A stretch of 64,000 bases of DNA from the NCBI GenBank assembly GCA_030604135.1, contig JAUVWL010000017.1, positions 1 through 64,000 on the forward strand, in the 5' to 3' direction. The DNA is from Burkholderiales bacterium. GTDB taxonomy: Bacteria > Pseudomonadota > Gammaproteobacteria > Burkholderiales > Burkholderiaceae_C. Under the pieces are notes generated by a model. It saw nothing but the letters and a program-made list of their open reading frames with translations. It was not told the origin of the DNA and did not search any database. A program made the position numbers and the translations under genes. Shown here piece after piece: positions 30,846 to 40,761 of the stretch. The number at the start of each line of letters is the position of its first letter. Position 1 is the first letter of the stretch.

Positions 30846-31397
30846 ATGTCCAAGTTCCGAACCCTCACGCTGATCCTGCCGTGTTCCTTCCTGTTGTGGG
30901 GAGCTGGCACACCCCTGGCCCAGGCTCAGGAGCAGATCTTCCGTTGTCCGGGTACGCCGGTCGAGTACATCAACAACGCCCAGCAAGCCCGTGCGCGAGG
31001 CTGCAAGCCGATGGAAGGCGGCAACATCACCATCATCCAGGGCACAACGCCCAGGGCTGCTGCGTCGCCACCCGCTGCGGCGGCGCGTCCGGCCGCGAGC
31101 CCTCGGCCTGGTGTGGATACAGCGGCCCAGCGCGCCAGAGACAGCGATGCGCGGGCCATTCTGGAAAACGAACTGAGGCAGGCGCAAGATCGACTGAATC
31201 AGGCCCGAAAGGACTATGCGGGCGGTGAGCCGGAGAAGCAGGGGATCGAGGGCCGAAACCACCAGCGTTATCTGGACCGGGTGGCGGAGTTGCGGGCAGC
31301 TGTGAACCGGGCCGAAGCTGACGTGACCGGCATTCAGCGTGAGCTTGAGCGGCTGGGACCTGCTTCCCCAGCTCCCGCCGGAAGCAGCGCCCAATGA
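30846..31397 (+). CDS. Small exported coiled-coil protein between glnA and ntrB
   Basis: 183 aa. Signal peptide at ~1-28 (LILPCSFLLWGAGTPLAQA), then EQIFRCPGTPVEYINN, which resembles a DUF4124-type start. An Ala/Pro-rich linker follows, then a helical region with heptad-like spacing (ILENELRQAQDRLNQARKD to RVAELRAAVNRAEADV). Its stop overlaps the ntrB start as ATGA, so the two are likely coupled. No established nitrogen role is known to me. Confidence 0.75.
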   Translation: MSKFRTLTLILPCSFLLWGAGTPLAQAQEQIFRCPGTPVEYINNAQQARARGCKPMEGGNITIIQGTTPRAAASPPAAAARPAASPRPGVDTAAQRARDSDARAILENELRQAQDRLNQARKDYAGGEPEKQGIEGRNHQRYLDRVAELRAAVNRAEADVTGIQRELERLGPASPAPAGSSAQ

Positions 31398-32545
31398 GCG
31401 GGGAGCCGACCCCGTCCGTATCCCGCTCCATCACCGCCTCGGCCGTTTCCGCTCTCAAGAAGGCGGGCAAGCGTGTGACGCGCCCCGCGGCGCTGGCGCA
31501 GCGCTTTCAAGCACTGGACATGCTGGCCACCTTGGTGGCTGTGGTGGATGGACAAGGGCGCGTGCTGTTTGCCAATGCGGCGCTGGAAGATGCGTTGGGG
31601 ATGTCACGTCGCAGCATCAATGGCACACCGCTGCAGGAGTGTTTCACCGAGCAGTCGCTGCTGGACACGGCCTTGCAGGGTGCCCGCAGCAACGAGTTTG
31701 CGGCCTTGCGCTACGACGCCTGGCTGCGCCGCAGTGTGCACGAACCCCTGCCGGTGCATGTGGTGGTGGCCCAGACCGAAACCGCGGGCGAGGTGATCGT
31801 CGAGTTGCTGCCGCTGGAGCAGCAGACCCGTCAGGAGCGTGAGGAGCGGCTGCTGGACCAGGCACAGGCCAACAAGGAACTCATTCGCAACCTGGCCCAT
31901 GAGATCAAGAACCCTCTGGGCGGGATACGAGGCGCAGCCCAGCTGTTGCAGATGGAGCTGGACAGCAAGGAGCTGGTTGAATACACGCAGGTGATCATCC
32001 ACGAGGCCGATCGCCTGCAGTCCCTGGTGGACCGTTTGCTGGCACCGCACCGCCGTCCCCACGTGGTGGGCGACGTCAATATCCATGAGGTATGCGAACG
32101 GGTGCGCTCGCTCATCCTGGCCGAGTTTCCGCGCGGGCTGAGGGTCGTGCGCGACTACGACACCTCCATCCCGGAGTTCCGGGGTGACCGCGAGCAGCTC
32201 ATCCAGGCTGTGCTCAACATCACCCACAACGCGGCGCAGGCACTGTCCGAGCGCATCACCGCGGGTGATGGAGAGATCGTCTTTCGCACCCGGGTCAACC
32301 GGCAGGTGACCTTTGGCAAGCAGCGCTACAGGCTGGCACTGGAATTGCATGTGATCGACAACGGGCCTGGCGTGCCAGACTCGATCAAGGATCGCATCTT
32401 CTTTCCGCTGGTGTCGGGGCGCGAGGGTGGGTCCGGCCTGGGGTTGACGTTGGCGCAGACCTTCGTGCAGCAGCACCATGGCCTGATCGAGTGTGACAGC
32501 GTGCCGGGTCGCACGGATTTCAAGATTCTGATTCCGTTGCCCTGA
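31394..32545 (+). CDS. glnL: Nitrogen regulation sensor histidine kinase NtrB
   Basis: 383 aa, soluble. PAS domain at ~35-130 (LDMLATLVAVVDGQGRVLFAN), phospho-acceptor His in RNLAHEIKNPLGGIRGAAQ near residue 170, then the HATPase with N-box NITHNAAQAL, G1 IDNGPGVPDSIKDRIF and G2 GREGGSGLGLTLAQ. Phosphorylates NtrC when nitrogen is limiting, controlled by PII. Followed 43 bp later by ntrC. Confidence 0.95.
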   Translation: MSGEPTPSVSRSITASAVSALKKAGKRVTRPAALAQRFQALDMLATLVAVVDGQGRVLFANAALEDALGMSRRSINGTPLQECFTEQSLLDTALQGARSNEFAALRYDAWLRRSVHEPLPVHVVVAQTETAGEVIVELLPLEQQTRQEREERLLDQAQANKELIRNLAHEIKNPLGGIRGAAQLLQMELDSKELVEYTQVIIHEADRLQSLVDRLLAPHRRPHVVGDVNIHEVCERVRSLILAEFPRGLRVVRDYDTSIPEFRGDREQLIQAVLNITHNAAQALSERITAGDGEIVFRTRVNRQVTFGKQRYRLALELHVIDNGPGVPDSIKDRIFFPLVSGREGGSGLGLTLAQTFVQQHHGLIECDSVPGRTDFKILIPLP

Positions 32546-32588
32546 CTACAAACACACACGCCTTGCCTCAAGAAGGGACGACCAGCAC

Positions 32589-34172
32589 ATGAAGCCGATC
32601 TGGATAGTGGATGACGACCAATCGATACGCTTTGTGCTCGAAAAAGCCCTGTTGCGTGAGAACCTGCCCACACGCAGTTTCACCAATCCCCAGGAGGTAC
32701 TCAGTGCCCTTAACGAGGGGCCCGACGGCGAGGGGCCTCAGATCCTGGTCAGCGACATCCGCATGCCGGGTGGCTCGGGTCTGGAACTGCTGGAAAAGGT
32801 CAAGCAGCGCTTGCCGGGCTTGCCGGTGATCATCATGACCGCGTTCTCCGACCTGGACAGCGCGGTCTCGGCCTTTCAGGGCGGTGCCTTCGAATACCTG
32901 CCCAAACCTTTCGACCTGACCAAGGCGGTCGAGCTGATCCACCGTGCCGTCGAGGAGAGTCAGCGTGAAGAGGTGGCTCAGGAGTCGCTGACCGCCGCTC
33001 CGGAGATGCTGGGGCAGGCCCCGGCCATGCAGGACGTGTTCCGCGCCATCGGCCGCCTGAGCCAAAGCAATGTCACGGTGCTGATCACCGGTGAATCCGG
33101 CTCCGGCAAGGAGCTGGTCGCGCGGGCGCTGCACAAGCATTCACCCCGGTCGGGTGGACCCTTCGTGGCGATCAACACCGCAGCCATTCCGAAGGACTTG
33201 CTCGAATCCGAGCTGTTCGGGCACGAGCGTGGCGCGTTCACCGGCGCCCAGACCATGCGGCGCGGGCGCTTCGAGCAGGCCGAGGGCGGCACCTTGTTTC
33301 TGGACGAGATCGGCGACATGCCCTTCGACCTGCAGACACGCCTCTTGCGTGTGCTGTCCGACGGGCATTTCTATCGGGTGGGCGGTCACAGTGCCGTCAA
33401 GGCCAATGTGCGGGTGATCGCAGCCACGCACCAGAACCTGGAGCAGCGGGTCAAGGAGGGCGGGTTCCGTGAAGACCTGTTCCACCGGCTCAACGTCATC
33501 CGGCTGCGCCTGCCGGCCCTGCGTGAGCGCCGCGAAGACGTGCCCATGCTCACGCGCTATTTCCTGCAGCAAAGCGCCAAGCAGTTGGGCGTGGAACCCA
33601 AGCGCATCGCTGACGGTGCCCTTCAGTTGCTGTGTGGCTTCGACTTTCCCGGCAACGTGCGGCAGCTGGAGAATGTCTGCCACTGGCTCACCGTGATGGC
33701 GCCAGCCCAGGTGATCGACGTGAAGGATCTGCCGCCCGAAGTCTTGTCCGGTGCAGGGGTGGCCGCGCCGATGGCCTCCTCGCCAGCGGCACCGTTGCAG
33801 GCTGTGGTCTTGCCCGTGTCCGCAGCTTCACCCGAATCACAGCCTCCGCTTGAGTCCGCCGTCTCGTCGCCCCCAGAAGCCGTCATGGCGTGGGCGCCGT
33901 CCGAGCCGCAGGCAGCGGTCGGCGAGGCTTCGGCGTCGGCCGTGTCGACTGCTTCATTGTCGGCTTGGGACGCTGGCCTGCAGGCCGAGGCGCGCAGCCT
34001 GCTGGAATCGGGCCGCACCGACGTCTGGGACACGCTCACCCAGCGTTTCGAGACCACCCTGATCCAGACCGCGCTGGCCTACACCCGGGGGCGACGCATC
34101 GAGGCGGCGCAGAAGCTGGGCATCGGCCGCAACACCATCACCCGCAAGATCCAGGAACTGAACCTGGAGTGA
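32589..34172 (+). CDS. glnG: Nitrogen regulation response regulator NtrC
   Basis: 527 aa. Receiver domain with phospho-Asp56 in ILVSDIRMPGGSG. Sigma-54 activator AAA domain with Walker A GESGSGKE near 168, the sigma-54-contacting loop GAFTGAQ, and Walker B GTLFLDEIGDMP. C-terminal Fis-type helix-turn-helix (RRIEAAQKLGIGRNTITRKI). Longer than E. coli NtrC (469 aa) because of a ~90-residue Ala/Ser/Pro/Val-rich linker between the AAA and DNA-binding domains. Probably binds the sites before glnA. Confidence 0.96.
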   Translation: MKPIWIVDDDQSIRFVLEKALLRENLPTRSFTNPQEVLSALNEGPDGEGPQILVSDIRMPGGSGLELLEKVKQRLPGLPVIIMTAFSDLDSAVSAFQGGAFEYLPKPFDLTKAVELIHRAVEESQREEVAQESLTAAPEMLGQAPAMQDVFRAIGRLSQSNVTVLITGESGSGKELVARALHKHSPRSGGPFVAINTAAIPKDLLESELFGHERGAFTGAQTMRRGRFEQAEGGTLFLDEIGDMPFDLQTRLLRVLSDGHFYRVGGHSAVKANVRVIAATHQNLEQRVKEGGFREDLFHRLNVIRLRLPALRERREDVPMLTRYFLQQSAKQLGVEPKRIADGALQLLCGFDFPGNVRQLENVCHWLTVMAPAQVIDVKDLPPEVLSGAGVAAPMASSPAAPLQAVVLPVSAASPESQPPLESAVSSPPEAVMAWAPSEPQAAVGEASASAVSTASLSAWDAGLQAEARSLLESGRTDVWDTLTQRFETTLIQTALAYTRGRRIEAAQKLGIGRNTITRKIQELNLE

Positions 34173-34207
34173 TGCCCAGCGGCGCCGGCACCCAGAGGCA
34201 GGACCTA

Positions 34208-34972
34208 TCAGTCCAGCGTCAACACCACCGGGGCGTGGTCACTGGGTTGCTTGTTCTTGCGCGGAACCCGGTCGATGGTGCAGGCGCTGGCGCGGGCTTT
34301 GAGTGCGTCGCTGATGAGGATGTGGTCGATGCGCAGACCGCGGTTCTTCTGGAAACCCAGCATGCGGTAATCCCACCAGCTGAAGGTCTTGGGCGGCTGT
34401 TCGAACAGGCGGTGGGCGTCGTGCAGGCCCAGGCCGATCAGGGCCTGCAGCTGGGTCCGTTCTTCGGTCGTGCAGTGGATGCTCTCACGCAGGCCGTCCG
34501 GGTCCCAGACATCGGCGTCGTCGAAGGTGATGTTGTAGTCGCCCATGAGCACCAGTTGCGGGTGGGCGGCCATTTCAGCCCGCACCCATTCGCGCAGCGC
34601 ATCGAGCCAGCGCATCTTGTAGGCGAACTTGTCGCTGCCCGGTTCCTGCCCGTTGGGGAAGTAGGCGCCGATGACCCGGATACCGTCGATGGTGGCGCAC
34701 AGCACGCGCGACTGCTCGTCCTCGAAACCCGGGATGTTGCGGATGACGTCGGCAGCCGGTGCCTTGCTCAGCAGGGCCACGCCGTTGTAGGTCTTCTGTC
34801 CGAACCACTGGGCCTGGTAGCCGGCCTCGGTGAAGGCCTGGGCCGGGAACTTGTCGTCGGTGAGCTTGAGCTCCTGAAGCGCCAGCACATCGACCGGGTT
34901 GGTCGCCAGCCAGTCCAGCACCTGTGGCAGGCGCACATTGAGGGAGTTGATGTTCCAGGTCGCGAGCTTCAT
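34208..34972 (-). CDS. xthA: Exodeoxyribonuclease III
   Basis: 254 aa from ATG 34972 (MKLATWNINSLNVRLPQVLD). EEP-superfamily AP endonuclease: LALQELKLTDDKFP with catalytic Glu, GAYFPNGQEPGSDKF, LMGDYNITFDDADV, and the final Asp-His pair in KQPSDHAPVVLTL. DNA repair at abasic sites. Its start overlaps the folA stop by 4 bp. Confidence 0.95.
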   Translation of the reverse strand: MKLATWNINSLNVRLPQVLDWLATNPVDVLALQELKLTDDKFPAQAFTEAGYQAQWFGQKTYNGVALLSKAPAADVIRNIPGFEDEQSRVLCATIDGIRVIGAYFPNGQEPGSDKFAYKMRWLDALREWVRAEMAAHPQLVLMGDYNITFDDADVWDPDGLRESIHCTTEERTQLQALIGLGLHDAHRLFEQPPKTFSWWDYRMLGFQKNRGLRIDHILISDALKARASACTIDRVPRKNKQPSDHAPVVLTLD

Positions 34973-35475
34973 GGCGTTCGGGTGTAGGTGACAAAGGCAA
35001 AGGGCAGGCTGCTGGCGCTGGTGTGGGGTTCCCGAGCCGCTTCCTGCCACTCGGTGCCCAGCACGGGAGCAAAGGCGTCGCCATCGAAGTCCTGATCGAT
35101 CTCTGTGACGACCACGCGATCGGCCAGGGTCAGGGCCTGGGCATAGATCTGGGCCCCCCCGATCACCCAGGCATCGGCACCGGGCGGACACAGATTGCGC
35201 GCAGCTTCGAGCGAATGGGCCACACGGGCACCTTCGGCGACGAAGGTCGGGTCGCGGGAGACCACGATGTTCAGGCGGCCGGGCAGGGGGCGGAATTTCG
35301 GTGGCAGCGAGTCCCAGGTCTTGCGGCCCATGATGACCGGGCAGCCCAGGGTGGTGCGCTTGAAATGGGCCAGGTCTTCCGGCAGGTGCCAGGGCAACTG
35401 GTTGTCTTTGCCGATGACGCCGTTGCGGGCGCGGGCGTAGATGAGGTTGAGACGGGCAGGGGTCGTGTCGGTCAT
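34969..35475 (-). CDS. folA: Dihydrofolate reductase
   Basis: 168 aa from ATG 35475. NADPH-dependent reduction of dihydrofolate. Motifs: LIYARARNGVIGKDNQLPWH with the substrate Trp, LPEDLAHFKRTTLGCPVIMG with catalytic Asp, and WVIGGAQIYAQAL. Lies in a tight minus-strand run with an EamA gene upstream (4-bp overlap) and xthA downstream. thyA, which regenerates the substrate, lies about 1.1 kb upstream. Confidence 0.95.
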   Translation of the reverse strand: MTDTTPARLNLIYARARNGVIGKDNQLPWHLPEDLAHFKRTTLGCPVIMGRKTWDSLPPKFRPLPGRLNIVVSRDPTFVAEGARVAHSLEAARNLCPPGADAWVIGGAQIYAQALTLADRVVVTEIDQDFDGDAFAPVLGTEWQEAAREPHTSASSLPFAFVTYTRTP

Positions 35476-36359
35476 GCCCGCATTGTGCCGCGCGACGGCA
35501 GCAGCACGCTGGCAATGGCGACCATGACGAACACCATGGCCAGCCAGTCCTGCCAGTGCGGCACCTCGCCGACGATGACGGTGGCGCTGAGTGTGCCCAC
35601 CAGCGGAATGGCCATGACGCTCATGGCGCTGGTGGCCGGCGGCAGGTCGCGCGCCATGCCGAACCAGATCAGCTGGGCAATGCCGTAGTTGATGAACACG
35701 CCATAGGCCAGGCTCAGCCACATGGGCAGGCTGAAATGGCCCGGCTGCGGCAGAGGCTCGATACCGATGGCCAGCACCCAGACGGCAATGCTGCCCAGCA
35801 GCAGCATCCAGACGGTGACCACCAGCGGCGAAAGGGTCAGGTGGGCGCGGCGGAACATCAGCGTGCCCAGCGCCCAGCACACGGCGGCGCCCAGCATCCA
35901 CACAACGCCCGCCGGCCGGCCCGACAGGCGCTGCAGTTCGTGCCACAACAGCAGCGCCACCGCCACCAGGGCGCAGACCACGGCCAGCCGCACCCTTGGT
36001 GTCATGCGCTCGCCGAAAAAGGCGGCGCCCAGCAGCACGGTGAAGATGGGCATGGTGAAGCCCAGGATGGCGGCCCGGCCCGAGGCCAGCTCCTGCACAC
36101 CGAAAATGGACATGGTGTGCCAGCCCAGGATGTTGGGCAGGCCCAGCCAGACGATGGCCCACCACTCGCGCCCTTGCGGACGCATGCGCTCGCCCTTGGC
36201 TGACACAAAGGCAAACAGCCACAAACCGCCGAGCAACATGGTGCTGGCGCGGAAATACAGGGGCGACAGCTCCTGCAGCGAGAGCTTCATCATGGGCCAG
36301 TTGACCCCCCACATGAGCGTGAGGGCCAGCAGCGCCCAGAGCTGGCGGCGCGAAATCAC
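35472..36359 (-). CDS. EamA/DMT-superfamily transporter
   Basis: 295 aa, GTG start at 36359 preceded by GGGGGGAACTC. Ten hydrophobic segments in two EamA repeats; the first starts LWALLALTLMWGVNWPMMK, the second VWMLGAAVCWALGTLMF. Small-metabolite exporter of unknown substrate. The purine-rich ribosome-site candidate lies at the edge of the intergenic repeat. Overlaps folA by 4 bp. Confidence 0.88.
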   Translation of the reverse strand: MISRRQLWALLALTLMWGVNWPMMKLSLQELSPLYFRASTMLLGGLWLFAFVSAKGERMRPQGREWWAIVWLGLPNILGWHTMSIFGVQELASGRAAILGFTMPIFTVLLGAAFFGERMTPRVRLAVVCALVAVALLLWHELQRLSGRPAGVVWMLGAAVCWALGTLMFRRAHLTLSPLVVTVWMLLLGSIAVWVLAIGIEPLPQPGHFSLPMWLSLAYGVFINYGIAQLIWFGMARDLPPATSAMSVMAIPLVGTLSATVIVGEVPHWQDWLAMVFVMVAIASVLLPSRGTMRA

Positions 36360-36369
36360 GGACGAGTTC

Positions 36370-36530
36370 CCCCCGCGCCGCTACGCGTGCCTTGCAGGCC
36401 GCGGCTTCGCCAGAGCCGAAGCCACTTCGGTCTGTCCATGCCTGCGCAGGCAGGCTTGGAGCCGCAGCCCTCAGCCCCCCAGGGGGCGGCACTGGCCGTC
36501 TGGCAAAGCCAGCCCGGCTGTGCCCCGGAC
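36370..36530 (+). repeat. Degenerate copy of the dispersed three-hairpin repeat
   Basis: CCCCCCGCGCCGCTACGCG opens the element. After an interruption of about 100 bp come the hairpin CCCCCCAGGGGGC (36476-36488) and CTGGCAAAGCCAG with flanking GGCCG and CCCGGC. The interrupting part holds two palindromes of its own, GCTTCG/CGAAGC and TGCCTGCGCAGGCA. Nothing else recognisable lies between 36360 and 36575. Confidence 0.7.
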
Positions 36531-36575
36531 TCGCGAAGCGGCATGCGTTGCGGGTGGGTGCCTTGCACCAAGCCA

Positions 36576-37409
36576 TCAAACCGCAACGGGGGCCTTGATG
36601 ACCGGGTGATGCTGGTAGTCCAGCACCTCGAAGTCCTCGTACTCGTAGTCGAAGATCGATGCCGGTTTGCGTTTGATGTTCAGCGTCGGGTAGGTGTAGG
36701 GCTGGCGCGCGAGCTGGGTCTGCACCTGCTCGACGTGGTTGTCGTAGATGTGGCAGTCACCGCCGGTCCAGATGAAGTCGCCCACGTCCAGGTCGCACTG
36801 CTGGGCCAGCATGTGGGTCAGCAGCGCGTAGCTGGCGATGTTGAAGGGCACGCCCAGGAAGATGTCGGCGCTGCGCTGGTAGAGCTGGCAGGACAGCTTG
36901 CCTTTGCCACCGGGCTCGGTGGCCGGCGCCACGTAGAACTGGAAGAAGGCGTGGCAGGGCATGAGCGCCATCTGGTCGAGGTCGGCCACGTTCCACGCGC
37001 TGACGATGATGCGGCGGCTGTCCGGATTGGTCTTGAGCTGTTTGACCACCTCGCTGATCTGGTCGATGTGCCCGCCATCCGGCTTGGGCCAGTTGCGCCA
37101 CTGCACGCCATAGACCGGGCCCAGGTCACCGTCGTCCCGGGCCCATTCGTCCCAGATGGTGCAGCCGCGTTCCTGCAGCCATTTCACGTTGCTGTCGCCA
37201 CGCAGGAACCACAGCAGTTCCACGATGATGGCCTTGAGGAACACCTTTTTGGTGGTCACCAGCGGAAAACCCTCGTTCAGGTCGAAGCGCATCTGGTGGC
37301 CGAACACGCTGCGTGTGCCGGTGCCGGTGCGGTCGCCCTTGCGCACGCCGTGTTCGAACACGTGGCGCATGAAGTCTTCGTACTGGGAGCGGATGGGGCG
37401 GGTGGTCAT
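36576..37409 (-). CDS. thyA: Thymidylate synthase
   Basis: 277 aa. Methylates dUMP using methylene-tetrahydrofolate. Family motifs: [20 protein letters not shown], the catalytic Cys in [13 protein letters not shown] near residue 151, [19 protein letters not shown], and [17 protein letters not shown]. About 13 residues longer than E. coli ThyA. Same strand as folA. Confidence 0.97.
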   Translation of the reverse strand: MTTRPIRSQYEDFMRHVFEHGVRKGDRTGTGTRSVFGHQMRFDLNEGFPLVTTKKVFLKAIIVELLWFLRGDSNVKWLQERGCTIWDEWARDDGDLGPVYGVQWRNWPKPDGGHIDQISEVVKQLKTNPDSRRIIVSAWNVADLDQMALMPCHAFFQFYVAPATEPGGKGKLSCQLYQRSADIFLGVPFNIASYALLTHMLAQQCDLDVGDFIWTGGDCHIYDNHVEQVQTQLARQPYTYPTLNIKRKPASIFDYEYEDFEVLDYQHHPVIKAPVAV

Positions 37410-37480
37410 GGTCTGTGACGGAAACAGGTCTGGATGGCGATTGTGCCTGCACCGGCTGCGAGGCCGGCGTGTTCGCAGTC

Positions 37481-38932
37481 TCAGGGGGACAGCACCCGGC
37501 CCGGATTCAGGATGCCCTGCGGATCCAGTGCCTGTTTGATCTGGCGCATCAAGGTCAGGGCGACCGGGTCCTTGTAGTGTGGCAGCTTGGCCGCCTTGAG
37601 GCTGCCGACGCCGTGCTCGGCGCTGATCGAACCCTGGTGTTGTGCCACCTGGTCGAACACCAGGGTGTTGACCCGCTCCTCGTGCGTTCGCAGGAAGGCT
37701 CCCGGGTCATCGCCAGCAGGAGCCTGCACGTTGTAGTGCAGATTGCCGTCGCCCAGGTGGCCGAAGTTGACCAGGCGCACGCCTGGAATCTCGCGCTGCA
37801 GCAGAGCGTCGGTTTCGGCGCAGAAGGCCGGAATGCGAGAGACCGGAATGCTGATGTCGTGCTTGATGTTCAGGCCTTCTTCGGCCTGCGCCAACGGAAT
37901 GCTTTCGCGGATGTGCCACAGCCCATGGGCCTGCTGCAGGCTCTCGGCCACCACGGCATCCGTGACCAGGCCGTCTTCGAAGGCCGACTCCAGCAGCTGC
38001 TCGAACTGGCTGCGCGCATGGGTTTCGGACTCGCTGTCGCTGTTTTCCAGCAAAACACAAAAGGGCGTTTGTTGCCAGAGTGGAACCCGCAGTTGTGGCA
38101 TGTGCCGGTCGACCAGGCTCAGGGCGAACTGGCCCATGACCTCAAAACCGGTGAGTCCCGCACCAAGCCGGCTTTGCGCCAGTCCCAGCAGGGACACGGC
38201 CGCGTCCAGCGAGGGCACGGCGGCCCAGGCGGTGAGCCGGCAGGCCGGGCGAGGGTGGAGCTTGAGGGTGGCGGCGGTGATGATGCCCAGCGTGCCTTCG
38301 CTGCCGACCAACAGGTCGCGCAGGTCGTAACCGGTGTTGTCCTTGCGCAGCCCCGAGAGTCCGTGCCAGACCTCGCCCTGGGCGGTCACGACCTCCAGCC
38401 CCAGGCAGAGCTCGCGCGCGTTGCCGTAGCGCAGCACCTGGGTGCCGCCGGCGTTGGTGGCCAGATTGCCACCGATGGTGCAACTGCCTTCGGCCGCCAG
38501 CGAGAGGGGAAACAGCAATCCCGCCTGGTCGGCGGCATCCTGCACCGCCTGCAGCACGCAACCAGCCTCCACCGTCATGGTCAGGTTGGCCGGGTCGATG
38601 GCACGTACGCGGTTCAGGCGCGTGAGGCTGAGCAGCACCTGTGAGCCACTGTCGTCGGGGACCGACCCCACCACCAGGCCGGTGTTGCCGCCCTGGGGGA
38701 CGATGCTGTGGCCGGCGGCGGCACAGGCCTGCACCACGGCAGCCACCTCGTCGGTGTTGCCGGGGCGCACGACGGCCAGGGCTCGGCCGTGCGCGCGCTT
38801 GCGCCAGTCCTGCTCCCAGGCAGACAGGTCTGTGCCCCCGTCCTGTGTCAGCACGTGGGTTGAACCGACGACGCGGCGAAGGTGGCCGACGAGGGTGCTC
38901 GCAGGCAGTGCTTCAGGCAAGTCCGCGCTCAT
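37481..38932 (-). CDS. FAD-binding oxidase (GlcD / D-2-hydroxyglutarate dehydrogenase family)
   Basis: 483 aa from ATG 38932; the upstream open frame overlaps the DUF2069 gene. FAD_binding_4 domain: [35 protein letters not shown], then [20 protein letters not shown]-terminal FAD-oxidase domain with [11 protein letters not shown] and [14 protein letters not shown], whose His residues bind metal/substrate in this family. Oxidises a 2-hydroxy acid such as D-lactate or 2-hydroxyglutarate; the exact substrate is unknown. Start overlaps the DUF2069 stop by 4 bp. Confidence 0.9.
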   Translation of the reverse strand: MSADLPEALPASTLVGHLRRVVGSTHVLTQDGGTDLSAWEQDWRKRAHGRALAVVRPGNTDEVAAVVQACAAAGHSIVPQGGNTGLVVGSVPDDSGSQVLLSLTRLNRVRAIDPANLTMTVEAGCVLQAVQDAADQAGLLFPLSLAAEGSCTIGGNLATNAGGTQVLRYGNARELCLGLEVVTAQGEVWHGLSGLRKDNTGYDLRDLLVGSEGTLGIITAATLKLHPRPACRLTAWAAVPSLDAAVSLLGLAQSRLGAGLTGFEVMGQFALSLVDRHMPQLRVPLWQQTPFCVLLENSDSESETHARSQFEQLLESAFEDGLVTDAVVAESLQQAHGLWHIRESIPLAQAEEGLNIKHDISIPVSRIPAFCAETDALLQREIPGVRLVNFGHLGDGNLHYNVQAPAGDDPGAFLRTHEERVNTLVFDQVAQHQGSISAEHGVGSLKAAKLPHYKDPVALTLMRQIKQALDPQGILNPGRVLSP

Positions 38933-39381
38933 GGCTTCGGTGTCGGTGCCGGGTCGGCCGGTGCACCGGTCTCCAGTGCATGGCGGGCGGCGTCGGCCGC
39001 CACTGCTTCCTTGCCTGCAGCCTTGAGCCGAACCCGCACGTGCAGGGCGCAGGCCACGAACAGCAGCACACACAGCAGCACCTGAATGCCGGCCAGCACG
39101 GCCGACAGGCCGACGTCGCTGGTGGCACGCACCACACCCTCGGTGAAATACAGCCAGATCAGCAGGCTGAGCCAGCGGTAGGTGTACATGCGGTGCTTGA
39201 GCAGGCCGGGCAGGGGCAGGGTCAGTGGCAGCACCTTGAGCACCAGCCAGGAGCCGCCCGGACGCAAGGGCGCCAGCCACAGCTCCCAGGCCAGCCCCAG
39301 AACGATGAGGCCCAACAGGCTGCCGACCGCCAGGGCGCGGGTGAACTGCACGGCAGAGGCAGGAGAGACGGGAGGGGACAT
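38929..39381 (-). CDS. DUF2069 membrane protein
   Basis: 150 aa from ATG 39381. Four hydrophobic segments: LAVGSLLGLIVLGLAWELW, LVLKVLPLTLPLPGLL, WLSLLIWLYFTEGVVRA and VLAGIQVLLCVLLFVACAL. The motif KHRMYTYRWLSLLIWLYFTE is characteristic of DUF2069. Function unknown; the tail is Ala/Pro-rich. Translationally coupled to the downstream oxidase; divergent from yihY. Confidence 0.85.
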   Translation of the reverse strand: MSPPVSPASAVQFTRALAVGSLLGLIVLGLAWELWLAPLRPGGSWLVLKVLPLTLPLPGLLKHRMYTYRWLSLLIWLYFTEGVVRATSDVGLSAVLAGIQVLLCVLLFVACALHVRVRLKAAGKEAVAADAARHALETGAPADPAPTPKP

Positions 39382-39460
39382 CGGGCGAGGGGCAAGACAG
39401 CAGGATGGGCCAGCGGCGCACCAGGGGCGACAGCGGCAAAGATCGTGGGATGATACCGGC

Positions 39461-40726
39461 ATGAGCCTGGACCGACTTCGACGCAAGGCGGAAACCCTGC
39501 TGCGCATTTTTTGGCGCGATCTGCTGCGTTTTCCCTGGCGCAACACCGCCCTGACCCTGCGCGAGCGATTCCGTGAAGACCGGCTGGGGGTGACCGCCAG
39601 CAGCCTGACTTTCACCACCCTGATCTCGCTGGTGCCGCTGTTCACCGTGGCGCTGGCGGTGTTCAGCGCTTTTCCCATGTTCGACCGGCTACAGGACACG
39701 CTGCAGAACTGGCTGGTGGGCAGCATGGTGCCCGAGAACATTGCGCGGCCGGTGCTGGAGTATCTGACCCAGTTCGCTTCCAAGGCAGGGCAGATGGGCT
39801 GGACCGGTGCCCTGGTGTTTCTGGTCACGGCCCTGGCGCTGATTCTCACCATTGACCGCAAGCTCAACGACATCTGGCGCGTGCGCCGAGCCCGGGGACT
39901 GACCCAGCGTGTGCTGGTGTACTGGGCGGTGCTGACCCTGGGTCCACTGGCTCTGGCCCTGAGCCTGACCTTTTCAACCTACCTGCTGGGCGCCTCACGC
40001 GGGGTGGTCGGCGACATGCGCGGCGGTGCCCAGTTCCTGCTCCAGGTGCTGCAGTTCGGCGTCGTCACTGGCGGCATCGCGGCGCTGTACCGCTATGTGC
40101 CCAACACCCATGTGCGCTGGTCGCATGCCCTGCTTGGGGGCGTTTTCGTGGCCACCGGTTTCGAGGTTGGCAAGAAGCTGCTGGCCTGGTACCTGGCCGA
40201 GGTGCCCACCTACTCGGTGGTGTACGGTACATTCGCCACCTTGCCGATCCTGCTGGTGTGGATGTACCTGGCCTGGGTGATCGTGCTGCTGGGTGCGGTG
40301 GTGGCGGCCTACCTGCCCAGCCTGCTATCGGGCATTGCGCGCCGCGGCGACACCCCGGGCTGGAACTTCCAGCTCGCGCTGGAGGTACTGGAGGAACTGA
40401 ATCGTTCGGCGGGCAGCGATCAGCGCGGCCTGAGCCTGATCGAGCTGGCCCAGCGGCTGCGGGTCGACCCTCTGCAGCTGGAAGAGGCCACCGGCCACCT
40501 CCTGGCCATGGACTGGGTAGGTCGCCTGGACGAGCTCGACGGTCGCTACGTGATGCTGGTCAGCGCCGATACAACGCTGGTGGCACCGCTGGCCGAGCGC
40601 CTGTTGCTTGCCCGCAAGTCCAGTACCCTGGCGTTCTGGCTGGCCACAGGGTGGGAGGGCTTGACACTCGCGCAGGCGCTGAACCAGGCTTCAGACCCTC
40701 TGCCCAAAGGCGCTGAACGGATGTAG
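39461..40726 (+). CDS. YihY/BrkB-family inner membrane protein
   Basis: 421 aa from ATG 39461. Six predicted TM helices in the first ~290 residues, starting GVTASSLTFTTLISLVPLFT, with the family motif VPNTHVRWSHALLGGVFVA and LLVWMYLAWVIVLLGAVVAA. A cytoplasmic C-terminal ~130 residues (LSLIELAQRLRVDPLQLEEA) looks winged-helix-like. Historically mis-called RNase BN; the true function is unsettled. Confidence 0.9.
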   Translation: MSLDRLRRKAETLLRIFWRDLLRFPWRNTALTLRERFREDRLGVTASSLTFTTLISLVPLFTVALAVFSAFPMFDRLQDTLQNWLVGSMVPENIARPVLEYLTQFASKAGQMGWTGALVFLVTALALILTIDRKLNDIWRVRRARGLTQRVLVYWAVLTLGPLALALSLTFSTYLLGASRGVVGDMRGGAQFLLQVLQFGVVTGGIAALYRYVPNTHVRWSHALLGGVFVATGFEVGKKLLAWYLAEVPTYSVVYGTFATLPILLVWMYLAWVIVLLGAVVAAYLPSLLSGIARRGDTPGWNFQLALEVLEELNRSAGSDQRGLSLIELAQRLRVDPLQLEEATGHLLAMDWVGRLDELDGRYVMLVSADTTLVAPLAERLLLARKSSTLAFWLATGWEGLTLAQALNQASDPLPKGAERM

Positions 40727-40761
40727 CATGGTTGCGGGTCTTGTCACTGGAGGCGCCGCCT

